Shown here: piece after piece, positions 27,279 to 35,657 of the stretch
Layout of the letters: every line of letters starts with the position of its first letter
How positions within the stretch are numbered: position 1 is the first letter of the stretch
Source of the DNA: Marinitoga hydrogenitolerans DSM 16785
GTDB lineage: Bacteria; Thermotogota; Thermotogae; Petrotogales; Petrotogaceae
NCBI RefSeq assembly: GCF_900129175.1
Contig: NZ_FQUI01000003.1
Coordinates: 39,217 to 103,216 of the forward strand
DNA length: 64,000 nucleotides
Direction of reading: 5' to 3'
Notes under the pieces: generated by a model
What the model was told of the DNA's origin: nothing
The model's input: only the letters and a program-made list of their open reading frames with translations
Databases searched by the model: none
Position numbers and translations under genes: made by a program

Positions 27279-27301
27279 GGTATAATAAAAGAGGTGAAAT
27301 T

Positions 27302-28177
27302 ATGAGAAGTATGACAGGTTACGGGAGAATAGAGGAGAATATTGGAAATTACAGTTATACTGTAGAAATCAAATCGTTAAATGGCAAACATTTAAATATA
27401 AAAGTAAATTTGCCGTGGATATATTCATCTTTGGAAATAAAAATAAATGATGTTTTAAAGAAATATTTTAAACGAGGCTCATTAAATGTTTACATAGATA
27501 TTAGATTATTGCAGCCTAAGGATATTATTAAAATAGATAAAGCTCTTGCGAAATCATATTTTGATGCTTTGAACGAACTTGCAAGTTATCTTCATTTAAA
27601 TGATTTACCTAACTTGGAATTATTAGTGAAATTTAAAGAAATAATGAGATATTCCATAGACGAAAAAGATTTGGAACTTATATGGAATGGGTTAGAAGAG
27701 GCGCTTGTGAAATGTATTGAAAATACTCTTGAAGTACAGCAATCAGAGGGTAAGAAAATAAAAGAAGTTTTAAAAGAATATATAAATAAGATAGAAGAAA
27801 TTACATTGGAAATAGAAAAATATTCGTCAAAGATGAAAGAATATTATAAGGAAAAATTAAGAGAATCATTAAAAGATATGAATTTGGAAGTTGAATACAA
27901 TAAAGAAAGATTAGAATATGAAATTGCTCTTATAGCGGAACGTGGTGATATTACAGAAGAAATTGATAGATTGAAAATGCATGTAAAAAAATTTAGAGAA
28001 GTTATAGATTCTAATTTAGAAGTATTAGGGCAAAATTTGGATTTTTTAACTCAAGAAATGCATAGGGAATTTAATACAATAGCTTCTAAATCCAAATTAA
28101 AAGAAATAACAGCATTATCTATTGATGGTAGGCTTAATGTTAATAAAATAAAAGAACAAGTGCAAAATATTCATTAA
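27302..28177 (+). CDS. yicC: YicC/YloC-family endoribonuclease
   Basis: 291 residues. The N terminus MRSMTGYGR is the family signature; the C-terminal DUF1732 part ends with the conserved DFLTQEMHREFNTIASKS. YicC proteins are endoribonucleases acting on RNA, reported in E. coli and Bacillus. First gene of a unit with remA, gmk and rpoZ, an order also conserved in Firmicutes. gaggtgaaat precedes the ATG. Confidence 0.93.
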   Translation: MRSMTGYGRIEENIGNYSYTVEIKSLNGKHLNIKVNLPWIYSSLEIKINDVLKKYFKRGSLNVYIDIRLLQPKDIIKIDKALAKSYFDALNELASYLHLNDLPNLELLVKFKEIMRYSIDEKDLELIWNGLEEALVKCIENTLEVQQSEGKKIKEVLKEYINKIEEITLEIEKYSSKMKEYYKEKLRESLKDMNLEVEYNKERLEYEIALIAERGDITEEIDRLKMHVKKFREVIDSNLEVLGQNLDFLTQEMHREFNTIASKSKLKEITALSIDGRLNVNKIKEQVQNIH

Positions 28178-28210
28178 TATAATTTTTGATAATTAACGGA
28201 GGTGTAAGTT

Positions 28211-28504
28211 GTGTACGGATTAATAAATATAGGTTTTGGTAATGTTGTAATTGGTGATAGAGTAATTGCTATTGTTAATCCTGAATCATCACCATTAAAA
28301 AGATTAAAGGATATAGCGAAAGAAGAAGGAAAGTTGATTGATGCAACATATGGAAGAAAAACAAGAGCCATAGTCATTACAGATAGTAATCACATTATAT
28401 TGAGTGCTATTCAACCAGAAACCATAAGTGGCAGATTCATGCAAAATTTTTATGACGTTGAAGGAGCATTAGAAAAAATAAGGAGAGAGGTATACTCTAA
28501 ATGA
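28211..28504 (+). CDS. remA: RemA/DUF370 family regulator
   Basis: 97 residues. The sequence [31 protein letters not shown] and [13 protein letters not shown] is diagnostic of the RemA (YlzA, DUF370) family. RemA is a ring-forming DNA-binding activator of matrix genes in Bacillus subtilis; its job in thermophiles is unknown. Start is GTG with ggaggtg upstream. It overlaps gmk by ATGA. Confidence 0.92.
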   Translation: MYGLINIGFGNVVIGDRVIAIVNPESSPLKRLKDIAKEEGKLIDATYGRKTRAIVITDSNHIILSAIQPETISGRFMQNFYDVEGALEKIRREVYSK

Positions 28505-29124
28505 CAAAAGGGATTCTTTATGTTGTCAGTGGCCCCAGCGGTGTTGGTAAATCCTCTATAATAAAGAGTGCAATGTCAAAATTAGAAGGATTCTCTTTTT
28601 CTGTTTCATATACAACCAGACCACCTAGACCTGGGGAAGTAAATGGTAAAGATTATTTTTTTGTTGATGAAAAAACATTTAATAAAATGATAGAAAATGA
28701 CGAGTTTTTAGAGTATGCTAAAGTGCATGGGCATATGTATGGAACTTCAAAAAAGTATATAAAAGAAAAAATTAATGAAGGTATGAATATTGTTTTAGAT
28801 ATTGATGTTCAAGGTGCTTTGAATGTTGTCAAGAAAATGCCGAAAGAGACAGTATTAATATTTATAGCCCCACCATCATATTCTGAATTGAAAAAACGAT
28901 TGATGAATAGAGGAACAGAAAAAAAAGAAGATTTAATAATTAGGTTAAATGATGCTAAATGGGAATTATCCAAAATAAATGAATTTGATTATTTAATAGT
29001 TAACGAAGAACTAAAAGAGGCGATTAATCAATTGATTTCTATATTTATAGCTGAGCAAATAAAAACAGAAAGAGTTACGGAACACCTTGGGAGATATTCA
29101 TTTTTTAAGATCGAGGAGGAATGA
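28501..29124 (+). CDS. gmk: Guanylate kinase
   Basis: 207 residues. Phosphorylates GMP to GDP. P-loop [10 protein letters not shown] near residue 10, GMP-binding [20 protein letters not shown] near 38, and IDVQGALNV near 100. Length is normal. Coupled by ATGA to remA and running straight into rpoZ, the common gmk-rpoZ pairing. Confidence 0.97.
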   Translation: MTKGILYVVSGPSGVGKSSIIKSAMSKLEGFSFSVSYTTRPPRPGEVNGKDYFFVDEKTFNKMIENDEFLEYAKVHGHMYGTSKKYIKEKINEGMNIVLDIDVQGALNVVKKMPKETVLIFIAPPSYSELKKRLMNRGTEKKEDLIIRLNDAKWELSKINEFDYLIVNEELKEAINQLISIFIAEQIKTERVTEHLGRYSFFKIEEE

Positions 29125-29126
29125 AA

Positions 29127-29369
29127 ATGTCGATGGATTTTAATTATGATGAAATTATGAAAAAAGTAGGATTTAAATATGTTGTTCCTATTATGGTTGC
29201 AAAAAGAGTTCAGATTTTAAAAGAAGAAGGGTTTGATGTAACTGCAAAACCTCTTGTAAAAACTTCTGATAATAATTTAGTTACAATAGCTTTCAAAGAA
29301 ATCGAAAAAGGCCATGTAAGATTAAAAAATAAAGATAAATTAGAGGAATATAAACCTGAGGTGAAATAA
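29127..29369 (+). CDS. rpoZ: RNA polymerase omega subunit
   Basis: 80 residues from ATG 29127, chosen over ATG 29121 because ggagg (29115-29119) is then 7 bases away rather than 1. The fold begins with MDFNYDEIMKKVGFKYVV and contains AKRVQILKEEG and LVTIAFKEIEKG, as in omega subunits. It stabilises the beta-prime subunit and in many bacteria helps form a ppGpp site. Position after gmk supports the call. Confidence 0.88.
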   Translation: MSMDFNYDEIMKKVGFKYVVPIMVAKRVQILKEEGFDVTAKPLVKTSDNNLVTIAFKEIEKGHVRLKNKDKLEEYKPEVK

Positions 29370-29912
29370 GTGAAAAAAATATTCTTTTTTATTTTTGTTT
29401 TTATAAATATTGTCGCATTTTCTGTGAATTTTAATATTGGTATGTCTATTTTAACTGGAGAAGATAACTGGAATATGGGTTTGAAATTGGGTTTAGAAGA
29501 AGATAATTTTGAATTTTCTAGTGATGTTACATATATAAGTACTCCAAATTTTAATTTTTTAACAATTTTAGATGTTAGTACATCAATTTTAAAAATAAAT
29601 GATAATAGCAATATAGATTTTGGAATTGCTTGGTTTAATGATAGAATAACTCAAGACGCTACTCAAAATAGAAGTATATTTTTAATGTATACTGGATTGA
29701 AATTAAAACTTGAAAATTTATCATTAAAAGCTGGATTTGGATATCCTCTTAGTCAAAAAGAGTATTCTACAAATCTTATGGATTATATGTTCTTTAAGAT
29801 AACCTATATAGTTCCACCTCCAGAACATTTTATTGATGACTTAAAACTTGAATTTCGTTTCATAAACGGAAGAAAGGATTTTTCATTATTTTTCTCGGAG
29901 CCAATAGGATGA
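29370..29912 (+). CDS. Exported protein of unknown function, probably beta-rich
   Basis: 180 residues beginning at GTG 29370 directly after the rpoZ stop, with gaggtgaaat upstream. Signal peptide at residues 1-18 (KKIFFFIFVFINIVAFS). The mature part alternates hydrophobic and polar residues in short strands with aromatic ends (FNIGMSILTGEDNWNMGLKL), resembling small outer-membrane barrels. I do not recognise a family. It shares the general style, but no clear sequence match by eye, with the exported protein at 24815. It overlaps the pilin-like gene by ATGA. Confidence 0.65.
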   Translation: MKKIFFFIFVFINIVAFSVNFNIGMSILTGEDNWNMGLKLGLEEDNFEFSSDVTYISTPNFNFLTILDVSTSILKINDNSNIDFGIAWFNDRITQDATQNRSIFLMYTGLKLKLENLSLKAGFGYPLSQKEYSTNLMDYMFFKITYIVPPPEHFIDDLKLEFRFINGRKDFSLFFSEPIG

Positions 29913-30346
29913 AAAAAGGTTTTTTAATGTTAGAAATATCTCTTTCATTAATAATAATGTCTATAATTTCAATAATTGTCCTTGCGATATTTGCAAGGAC
30001 AATTATTATGTTTAAAGAAATAATAGAAATAGATTTTAATAGAATAAATGTAGAAAATTCTATTTTGAATTTATTTAGATTTTTTAGAGATGATATTAAA
30101 GTAAATACAGTCAAGTTTGTGGATACAAAATATAAAAAATATTTTGAATTTGAACGTGTAAATAATGAAAAAATTCAAATTGAAAAAAGTTCAAATTATT
30201 TAAAATTGATATTTATAAATTCTTATAATGAAAGAGTATACGAATATTTATATTCAGGTAAAATGATAGATATAAATAAAAGGGATAATATATTGGAATT
30301 TCAATTGGAAAATTACGTTTTGAATATTTATTCTGGGGAGTGGTAA
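29909..30346 (+). CDS. Type IV pilin-like (pseudopilin) protein
   Basis: 145 residues. The N terminus KKGFLMLEISLSLIIMS has a prepilin peptidase site: Gly, cleavage, Phe, then Glu at +5, followed by a ~20-residue hydrophobic helix. It fits a minor pilin or pseudopilin of a type IV pilus, secretion or DNA-uptake machine. The globular part is short, basic and lysine-rich (KYKKYFEFERVNNEKIQIEK). No prepilin peptidase, PilB or PilC is in the window. A comF gene two genes away makes a competence link possible. A perfect 15-bp inverted repeat lies inside its helix-coding region. Confidence 0.78.
   Translation: MKKGFLMLEISLSLIIMSIISIIVLAIFARTIIMFKEIIEIDFNRINVENSILNLFRFFRDDIKVNTVKFVDTKYKKYFEFERVNNEKIQIEKSSNYLKLIFINSYNERVYEYLYSGKMIDINKRDNILEFQLENYVLNIYSGEW
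29971..30007. repeat. Perfect 15-bp inverted repeat inside the pilin-like gene
   Basis: aataattgtccttgc, a 7-base gatattt spacer, then gcaaggacaattatt. It lies within codons encoding the pilin membrane helix, about 62 bases after the start codon, and would form a strong mRNA hairpin. There is no T tract, so it is not a typical terminator. Confidence 0.8.
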
Positions 30347-30347
30347 A

Positions 30348-31622
30348 ATGTCAAATCCAATAATAGAAGCATATAAGATTTTACAGGAAAAAATAAGGCA
30401 TGATAATATGAAATTATACCTTGAGTTATTAGAATCAAAAGTTTCTACTGTAAAAGCTAAGTCTATTCAAGAATTATTAAAGCAAAAAGTAGAAATAACC
30501 CATATGCATGAAATGTTAAAAGATAATAGTCCAAATGTACGACTATCTGCATTGAAATATCTTGAAAAAATGGGGAAACTTGATTGTGAAATATTAAAAG
30601 AATTATTTAATGATATATCATCAGTAATTAGAAAAGAAGCTATTAAATTGTATCTTTCTTTAGGATGTGAAGATTTTGAATCTCTGTATCCATTAGCAAA
30701 GGATCCGGATTTTAAGGTGCGCTTTCAATTAGTAAATTCTTTTATAGAATTTTATCCAGAAGATTTAGATAAAATAAGAGATAAATTTGAGGATGAAACA
30801 AATCCTCAAATAAAAATATTATTAAATATGTCCGAAAATATTAATGAAATTATTTTATCTGAAGAAGTCCCAATATCATTAAAAAAACTTGTTTTAAAAA
30901 GATATTTTGAAGCAAATGATTCTGTTACTGTTTATAATACTTTTAGTGAAATTTACCATAATGTTGATAAAAATATGAAATTAATATTGATAAAATATAT
31001 ATCAGGATTACCATGTGAAATATCTAAACCGTTTTTCACAAAGAATATAGATGAAGAAAAAGATATAGAATTATTATATGAATTGGTAAATAAAGGGAAA
31101 AAGATTTGTGGTAATGACATTATTCAAGATTGGATTATTGATAAATTTATTGATACAGATATGCCAAAAATAAAGAACTTCGGCTTTAAATTAGCGATGG
31201 AAAAAGACGATATGAATTATGTTGATTATGCAAGAAGTTTGTTAAATGTAGTAGAAGACGAACTCCTATCAGGAGCAATAAGTTATTTACTTCATTTCCT
31301 TGATTATACACTTCTTGATAAAATACCAGATTTTTTAAATTCACTATCAATAAAAAGGAAAAACTATGCGCTGCAAATTATAAAAAAATTAAAAGCGGAA
31401 CAATTTATTATGGATGTTTCAAAAATAGCAGAAAATAAAATTTATCCAGTAAATTTGAGAAAAAACGCTTTAAATATATTAAAGATATTAAAAGCAAATA
31501 ATTTTTGGGAAACCCCATATAATATATTAAAGGATGAAAATGAAAATGGAACATTAAAATTAACTGCTTTAACAACATTACTTAAATTAAATCCTGAGGT
31601 AGTTCCGAGTGTTCTTGAATGA
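30348..31622 (+). CDS. HEAT-repeat-like helical protein
   Basis: 424 residues made almost wholly of paired amphipathic helices; HEAT-type units are clear near residues 55-125 (NSPNVRLSALKYLEKMG, DISSVIRKEAIKLYLSLG, DPDFKVRFQLVNSF). No signal peptide or catalytic motif is visible, so it is likely a cytosolic scaffold. The ATG has ggggagtgg upstream and starts 2 bases after the pilin-like gene stops. It ends inside the comF start region, so it belongs to the same operon. Function unknown. Confidence 0.75.
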   Translation: MSNPIIEAYKILQEKIRHDNMKLYLELLESKVSTVKAKSIQELLKQKVEITHMHEMLKDNSPNVRLSALKYLEKMGKLDCEILKELFNDISSVIRKEAIKLYLSLGCEDFESLYPLAKDPDFKVRFQLVNSFIEFYPEDLDKIRDKFEDETNPQIKILLNMSENINEIILSEEVPISLKKLVLKRYFEANDSVTVYNTFSEIYHNVDKNMKLILIKYISGLPCEISKPFFTKNIDEEKDIELLYELVNKGKKICGNDIIQDWIIDKFIDTDMPKIKNFGFKLAMEKDDMNYVDYARSLLNVVEDELLSGAISYLLHFLDYTLLDKIPDFLNSLSIKRKNYALQIIKKLKAEQFIMDVSKIAENKIYPVNLRKNALNILKILKANNFWETPYNILKDENENGTLKLTALTTLLKLNPEVVPSVLE

Positions 31623-32226
31623 ATTATTTCCCAACAAATGTAAAGTTTGTAAAAAAGAGATTCCTTTTAACAAAATAATTTGCGAGTCTTGTGAAGACTC
31701 GCTTTTCCAACCATCTCTTTTGAAGAAAACTAGTTATAATATATATTTTGCAAGTGTATATGAAGAACCATTATCTTCTTTGTTAAAAGAATTCAAGTTT
31801 AAAGAAAATATACATCTTGCGAAAATATTCTCAAAGTTATTATATAGAACATATAAACATTATAATATTGAGTTTAATGAAATTCCTGAAATAATATATA
31901 TCCCTTCTATAAAAAGGCATTTAAAGAAAAGAGGTTATAATCCCGTTTTTTTATTAGCAAAAGAATATTCCAAGTTAACGGGTTTTAATATCAACAATAA
32001 ATTAAAAATTCAAAAAAGATATTCAAAATCTCAGGTTGAAGCAAATAATTATTTTGAAAGAATACATCAGGTTAAAAATAAATTTTTTTTCGAAGGAGTA
32101 AAAGAAAAAGAATATATAATAATAGATGATGTTCTTACAACAGGGGCAACACTTGAAAATGCAATTAAAACCATAAATAATTATGTTGTACCAATAATTC
32201 TTTGCAAAAATGTAAAAAATATATAA
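31609..32226 (+). CDS. comF: ComF-family phosphoribosyltransferase-like protein
   Basis: 205 residues. N-terminal zinc ribbon CKVC ... CESC, then a type I phosphoribosyltransferase fold with the PRPP loop IIIDDVLTTGATLENA near residue 170 and the family segment SIKRHLKKRGYNPVFLLAKEY, given in part: KKRGYNPVFLLA. ComF helps single-stranded DNA import during natural transformation. GTG start at 31609, overlapping the HEAT-repeat gene by 14 bases, with gaggtag upstream. A pilin-like gene in the same operon supports a DNA-uptake context, by inference. Confidence 0.9.
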   Translation: MFLNELFPNKCKVCKKEIPFNKIICESCEDSLFQPSLLKKTSYNIYFASVYEEPLSSLLKEFKFKENIHLAKIFSKLLYRTYKHYNIEFNEIPEIIYIPSIKRHLKKRGYNPVFLLAKEYSKLTGFNINNKLKIQKRYSKSQVEANNYFERIHQVKNKFFFEGVKEKEYIIIDDVLTTGATLENAIKTINNYVVPIILCKNVKNI

Positions 32227-32302
32227 TCTTTAATATATTGAATATTTTGTTATTATAATTAATTAATTATAATTAAGAGATAAAACCTCCATATAACTCT
32301 TG

Positions 32303-32330
32303 TTTACTAAAAAAAAATATATGATACAAT
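32303..32330 (+). promoter_or_regulatory. Promoter of the DUF4912-GH57 operon
   Basis: TTTACT, a 16-base spacer and TACAAT, 35 bases before the DUF4912 gene. It is flanked by a 9-bp inverted repeat, aacctccat at 32284-32292 and atggaggtt at 32351-32359, whose right arm contains the ribosome binding site. Confidence 0.5.
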
Positions 32331-32364
32331 TTAAATTGTTGAAACTATAAATGGAGGTTGGAAT

Positions 32365-33156
32365 ATGATAATAGATAAAAAGCTTTCCAGATTATTAGAA
32401 AGTGAAGAACCAAGTATTCAAGAATTGAGGAATATTGCAAAAAATATGGGAATCAAATTAAAAAGGTCAATGCGAAAAAAGGATATAATAAAGGTAATAA
32501 AAAATAAGTTGTTGCAATTAAAAGAAGAAGGATTAATAACAGATACTTCAAATCAATTATCTTTTCAAATCCCGCAAATTAGTGGAATAGATTTAATTAA
32601 AAATAATAAAGAACTACTTAATGAAGATATGCTCATAATTACAAGTGTCAATTCTAATTGGATATTTGCGTTTTGGAATTTTTCAAAGGAATTGATGATG
32701 AAAATAAGCAAAATCCCTGAAAACACAAAAATGATAATGAGATTTTATGATGTAACGAATAAAGATTTTGCAATAGATGAAGCAAATAGAATATATGAAT
32801 CAATTAATGATTTAAAAGAATATAAAAGTTATTATTTTTTCGTTCCAGTGTCAAATGCTGAATATATAGCTGAAATAGGATATTTAAATAAAGAATTTAT
32901 TCCTTTGATAAGGAGCAATAGATTAAAAATGCCATCTGAAAATATTAATATTTCAGAAAATGTAATATTATATAATTTGAAATCAAATAAAAAAAAGAAA
33001 TTAAGAAAAAAAATTAATGTCAACATAGTAGAAAAGATACCTAGTGTAGCTAATGGAAATATGACATTACCTCAATTAGGAGATAGACCACCAATATCTG
33101 GTGGAGGTTCATTTGTTTGGAATTTATATTCTTTAAACAGGGGGATAAAAAAATGA
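32365..33156 (+). CDS. DUF4912 protein with N-terminal SAP/Rho-N-like helix pair
   Basis: 263 residues. Residues about 15-50 (SIQELRNIAKNMGIKL, KKDIIKVIKNKL) resemble a SAP or Rho-N-type helix-extended-loop-helix. Residues about 90-190 form the DUF4912 domain (SNWIFAFWNFSKEL, RFYDVT, YFFVPVSNAEYIAEIG). The tail is basic (KKKKLRKK) and ends in a Gly/Pro-rich segment. DUF4912 genes often neighbour GH57 enzymes, as here with an ATGA overlap. The molecular function of DUF4912 is unknown to me; a glycogen-related regulatory or binding role is inferred from context. Confidence 0.82.
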   Translation: MIIDKKLSRLLESEEPSIQELRNIAKNMGIKLKRSMRKKDIIKVIKNKLLQLKEEGLITDTSNQLSFQIPQISGIDLIKNNKELLNEDMLIITSVNSNWIFAFWNFSKELMMKISKIPENTKMIMRFYDVTNKDFAIDEANRIYESINDLKEYKSYYFFVPVSNAEYIAEIGYLNKEFIPLIRSNRLKMPSENINISENVILYNLKSNKKKKLRKKINVNIVEKIPSVANGNMTLPQLGDRPPISGGGSFVWNLYSLNRGIKK

Positions 33157-34739
33157 ATAGGGGAAAAATAATGTTTGTGTTGCATTCTCATTTACCATAT
33201 GTTAGACACCCTGATTACGAAGAGTTTATGGAAGAAAGATGGTTGTTTGAAGCTATAACAGAAACTTATGTCCCGCTTATTAGAATGTTTAAAAAATTGG
33301 AAAGAAAAGAAATAGATTTTAAATTAGTTATGAGTTTTTCACCAACATTAATGGAAATGTTAAATAGTATAGATTTACAAGAAAAGTATATAAGATATTT
33401 AAAAAAAATAATAGAATTGTCTGAAAAAGAATATGAAAGAACAAAAGATGAAGAATTAATAAAACATAAAATGGCGGATTATTATAGAAATAATTTTAAA
33501 GAAATATTGGAAATATTTGAAAAAGATTATAATAAAAATATATTAAATGCTTTTAAAGAATATAAAGAAAAAGGATATTTAGAATTAATTACTACAGCAG
33601 CAACACATGCAGTATTACCTTTATATTCAGAATATCCAGAAATTATACGAATGCAAATAAAGTATGGATTGGAAACATTTAAAAAGGTTTTTGGAGATTA
33701 TCCAGAAGGTTTTTGGTTGCCAGAAATGGGGTATTTTGAAGGATTAGATAGTTATTTAAAAGAATTTGATATAAAATATTTTTTTGTTGAAAAACAAGGA
33801 TTGATATATGGAAATCCATATCCAATATATAACACTTTTAATCCGGCTATAACGAATTCTAATGTTTTTGTTTTCTCAAGAGATAAAGAAAATAATATTG
33901 AAATTTTTGATACAGAGTCAGGTTATTTGAATGATCCGCGTTATAGAGAATTTTATAGAGATATAGGATTTGATAGAGATTATGAATATATAAAAGATTA
34001 TATAGATAAAAGTGGTGTTAGGTGTAACACTGGGATTAAATATTATAAGATTACTGGTAAAGATAAAGAACTTTTTGATAAATTATTATATGATATTGAT
34101 GAAGCTTATGCGGCAGTAAAAGAGGATGCGGCAAATTTTGTTCAAAAAAAGTTAAATCAATTACGAGATTTAAAAAAAGAGTATCCAGAATTATCTCCTA
34201 TTATGGTATATACGTTTGATACAGAATTTTTTGGTCATTGGTGGTATGAAGGAATATTATTTTTAGAAAAAGTAATAGAAAAAGTATATAATACAGATGA
34301 ACTTATTTTGAAAAAAGCAGAAGATATTATAAAAGAGACAAAAGAAGTTCAGGTTTTAACTCCCTCTAAATCATCATGGGGTATAAACGGTTTTTTTGAA
34401 GAATGGGTTAATGGTAATAATGATTGGATATATCCAGCAATATATGAAATGATAGAAATATTAAGAAAAAAATTTAAGAATGATTGGCAAGGTGAAGAAA
34501 AAAAGATAATATCCTTAATGATAAGAGAGTTAATGCTTGCACAGTCAAGTGATTGGGCGTTTATTATAAGTTCAGGGACTACAGTTGAATATGCAGTTAA
34601 CAGAATAAAAACACATGTGAAACGTTTTTTTGAACTTAATGCAATGCTTGAGAGTGGAAAAATTGAAAAAAATAAGTTAAAATATTATATGTGGGTAGAT
34701 AAAATTTTTGAAAACATTGATTATAGTGATATTATGTAA
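33153..34739 (+). CDS. GH57 1,4-alpha-glucan branching enzyme
   Basis: 528 residues, the same length I recall for the T. maritima GH57 enzyme AmyC. Transfers alpha-1,4 chains to alpha-1,6 branch points in glycogen-like glucan. GH57 motifs: HSHLPYV (1), ATHAVLP (2), GFWLPEMGY with the nucleophile Glu near 191 (3), and YTFDTEFFGHWW with the acid Asp (4). The C-terminal region SSDWAFIISSGTTVEYA is the DUF1957-type domain of branching enzymes. The ATG at 33153 forms an ATGA overlap with DUF4912 and has ggggga upstream. Cytosolic. Amylase-type activity is the main alternative. Confidence 0.92.
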   Translation: MNRGKIMFVLHSHLPYVRHPDYEEFMEERWLFEAITETYVPLIRMFKKLERKEIDFKLVMSFSPTLMEMLNSIDLQEKYIRYLKKIIELSEKEYERTKDEELIKHKMADYYRNNFKEILEIFEKDYNKNILNAFKEYKEKGYLELITTAATHAVLPLYSEYPEIIRMQIKYGLETFKKVFGDYPEGFWLPEMGYFEGLDSYLKEFDIKYFFVEKQGLIYGNPYPIYNTFNPAITNSNVFVFSRDKENNIEIFDTESGYLNDPRYREFYRDIGFDRDYEYIKDYIDKSGVRCNTGIKYYKITGKDKELFDKLLYDIDEAYAAVKEDAANFVQKKLNQLRDLKKEYPELSPIMVYTFDTEFFGHWWYEGILFLEKVIEKVYNTDELILKKAEDIIKETKEVQVLTPSKSSWGINGFFEEWVNGNNDWIYPAIYEMIEILRKKFKNDWQGEEKKIISLMIRELMLAQSSDWAFIISSGTTVEYAVNRIKTHVKRFFELNAMLESGKIEKNKLKYYMWVDKIFENIDYSDIM

Positions 34740-34765
34740 TCAATATCTGAAAGGAGGGCATAAGA

Positions 34766-35341
34766 GTGCCAGAAAAATATTTTGAAATCAGATGGCATGG
34801 AAGAGCTGGACAGGGAGCAAAGAGTGCTTCGCAATTTTTAACAGAAGCAGCAGTAGAAGCAGGTAAATATTCAACAGCATTTCCGGAATATGGTGCTGAA
34901 AGATCAGGAGCACCAATGAAGGCATTCAACAGAATTGCAGATGTTCCGATTAGAATAAGAAGTGGTATCGAGACTCCAGATGTAGTTGTAGTTTTTGATG
35001 ATACAATGTTAGGATTACCTGAGATAACAACTGGGTTATCAGAGGATAAAATTATGTTGGTAAACACAGTTATGTCTCCAGAAGAAGTAAAAGAAAAAAC
35101 AGGGTTTAACGGAAAGATTTATACGATTCCTGCAACGAATATAGCTTTAGAAGAAATAAAAAGAGGAATACCAAATACAGTTATGATTGGAGCTCTTGTT
35201 AAATTGACAAATGCAGTTCCATTAGAAGTAGTTAAAGAAAAAGTTAAGAAAACATTTGAAAAGAAATTTAGTTCAGAAGTAGTTGAAGCAAACATTAGAG
35301 CAGTTGAAAGGGGTTATCAGGAGGTGAAAGGTAATGCCTAA
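34766..35341 (+). CDS. porC: Pyruvate:ferredoxin oxidoreductase, gamma subunit
   Basis: 191 residues. Subunit of the enzyme that oxidises pyruvate to acetyl-CoA and CO2 and reduces ferredoxin. The N-terminal EIRWHGRAGQGAKSASQFL is the gamma-domain signature. GTG start with aaggaggg upstream. It overlaps porD by 8 bases, and the order porC-porD-porA-porB is that of Thermotoga. Confidence 0.96.
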   Translation: MPEKYFEIRWHGRAGQGAKSASQFLTEAAVEAGKYSTAFPEYGAERSGAPMKAFNRIADVPIRIRSGIETPDVVVVFDDTMLGLPEITTGLSEDKIMLVNTVMSPEEVKEKTGFNGKIYTIPATNIALEEIKRGIPNTVMIGALVKLTNAVPLEVVKEKVKKTFEKKFSSEVVEANIRAVERGYQEVKGNA

Positions 35342-35642
35342 ATACGATAGCTGGAAAGAAATGCCAATTGCTGGAGTAATTGATAAGCCAGCTACTGCAA
35401 GAGAGTATAATACAGGTACATGGAGAATTATGAGACCTATTGTTGATAAAGATGCATGTATTAATTGTATGCAATGTTGGTTATATTGTCCAGATATGGC
35501 AATAAATGGAAAAGTAAAAGAAGATGGGAAGACAGAAATGATTGGTTTTGATTATAACTATTGTAAAGGCTGTGGAACATGTGCTAAAGTATGTCCTGTA
35601 AATGCAATTACAATGAAACCAGAAACGGAATTTTTAAAATAA
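35334..35642 (+). CDS. porD: Pyruvate:ferredoxin oxidoreductase, delta (ferredoxin) subunit
   Basis: 102 residues with two [4Fe-4S] motifs, CINCMQCWLYCPD and CKGCGTCAKVCPV. It carries electrons from the thiamine-bound intermediate towards external ferredoxin. ATG start with gaggtgaaa upstream. Length and motif spacing are standard for separate-subunit POR. Confidence 0.96.
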   Translation: MPKYDSWKEMPIAGVIDKPATAREYNTGTWRIMRPIVDKDACINCMQCWLYCPDMAINGKVKEDGKTEMIGFDYNYCKGCGTCAKVCPVNAITMKPETEFLK

Positions 35643-35657
35643 GGAGGTTGAATATAA

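Noticed and set aside
32253..32278. AT-only palindrome ttataattaattaattataa after comF
   Set aside because: Perfect but composed only of A and T in a very AT-rich genome, with no T tract; too weak to call a terminator or operator.
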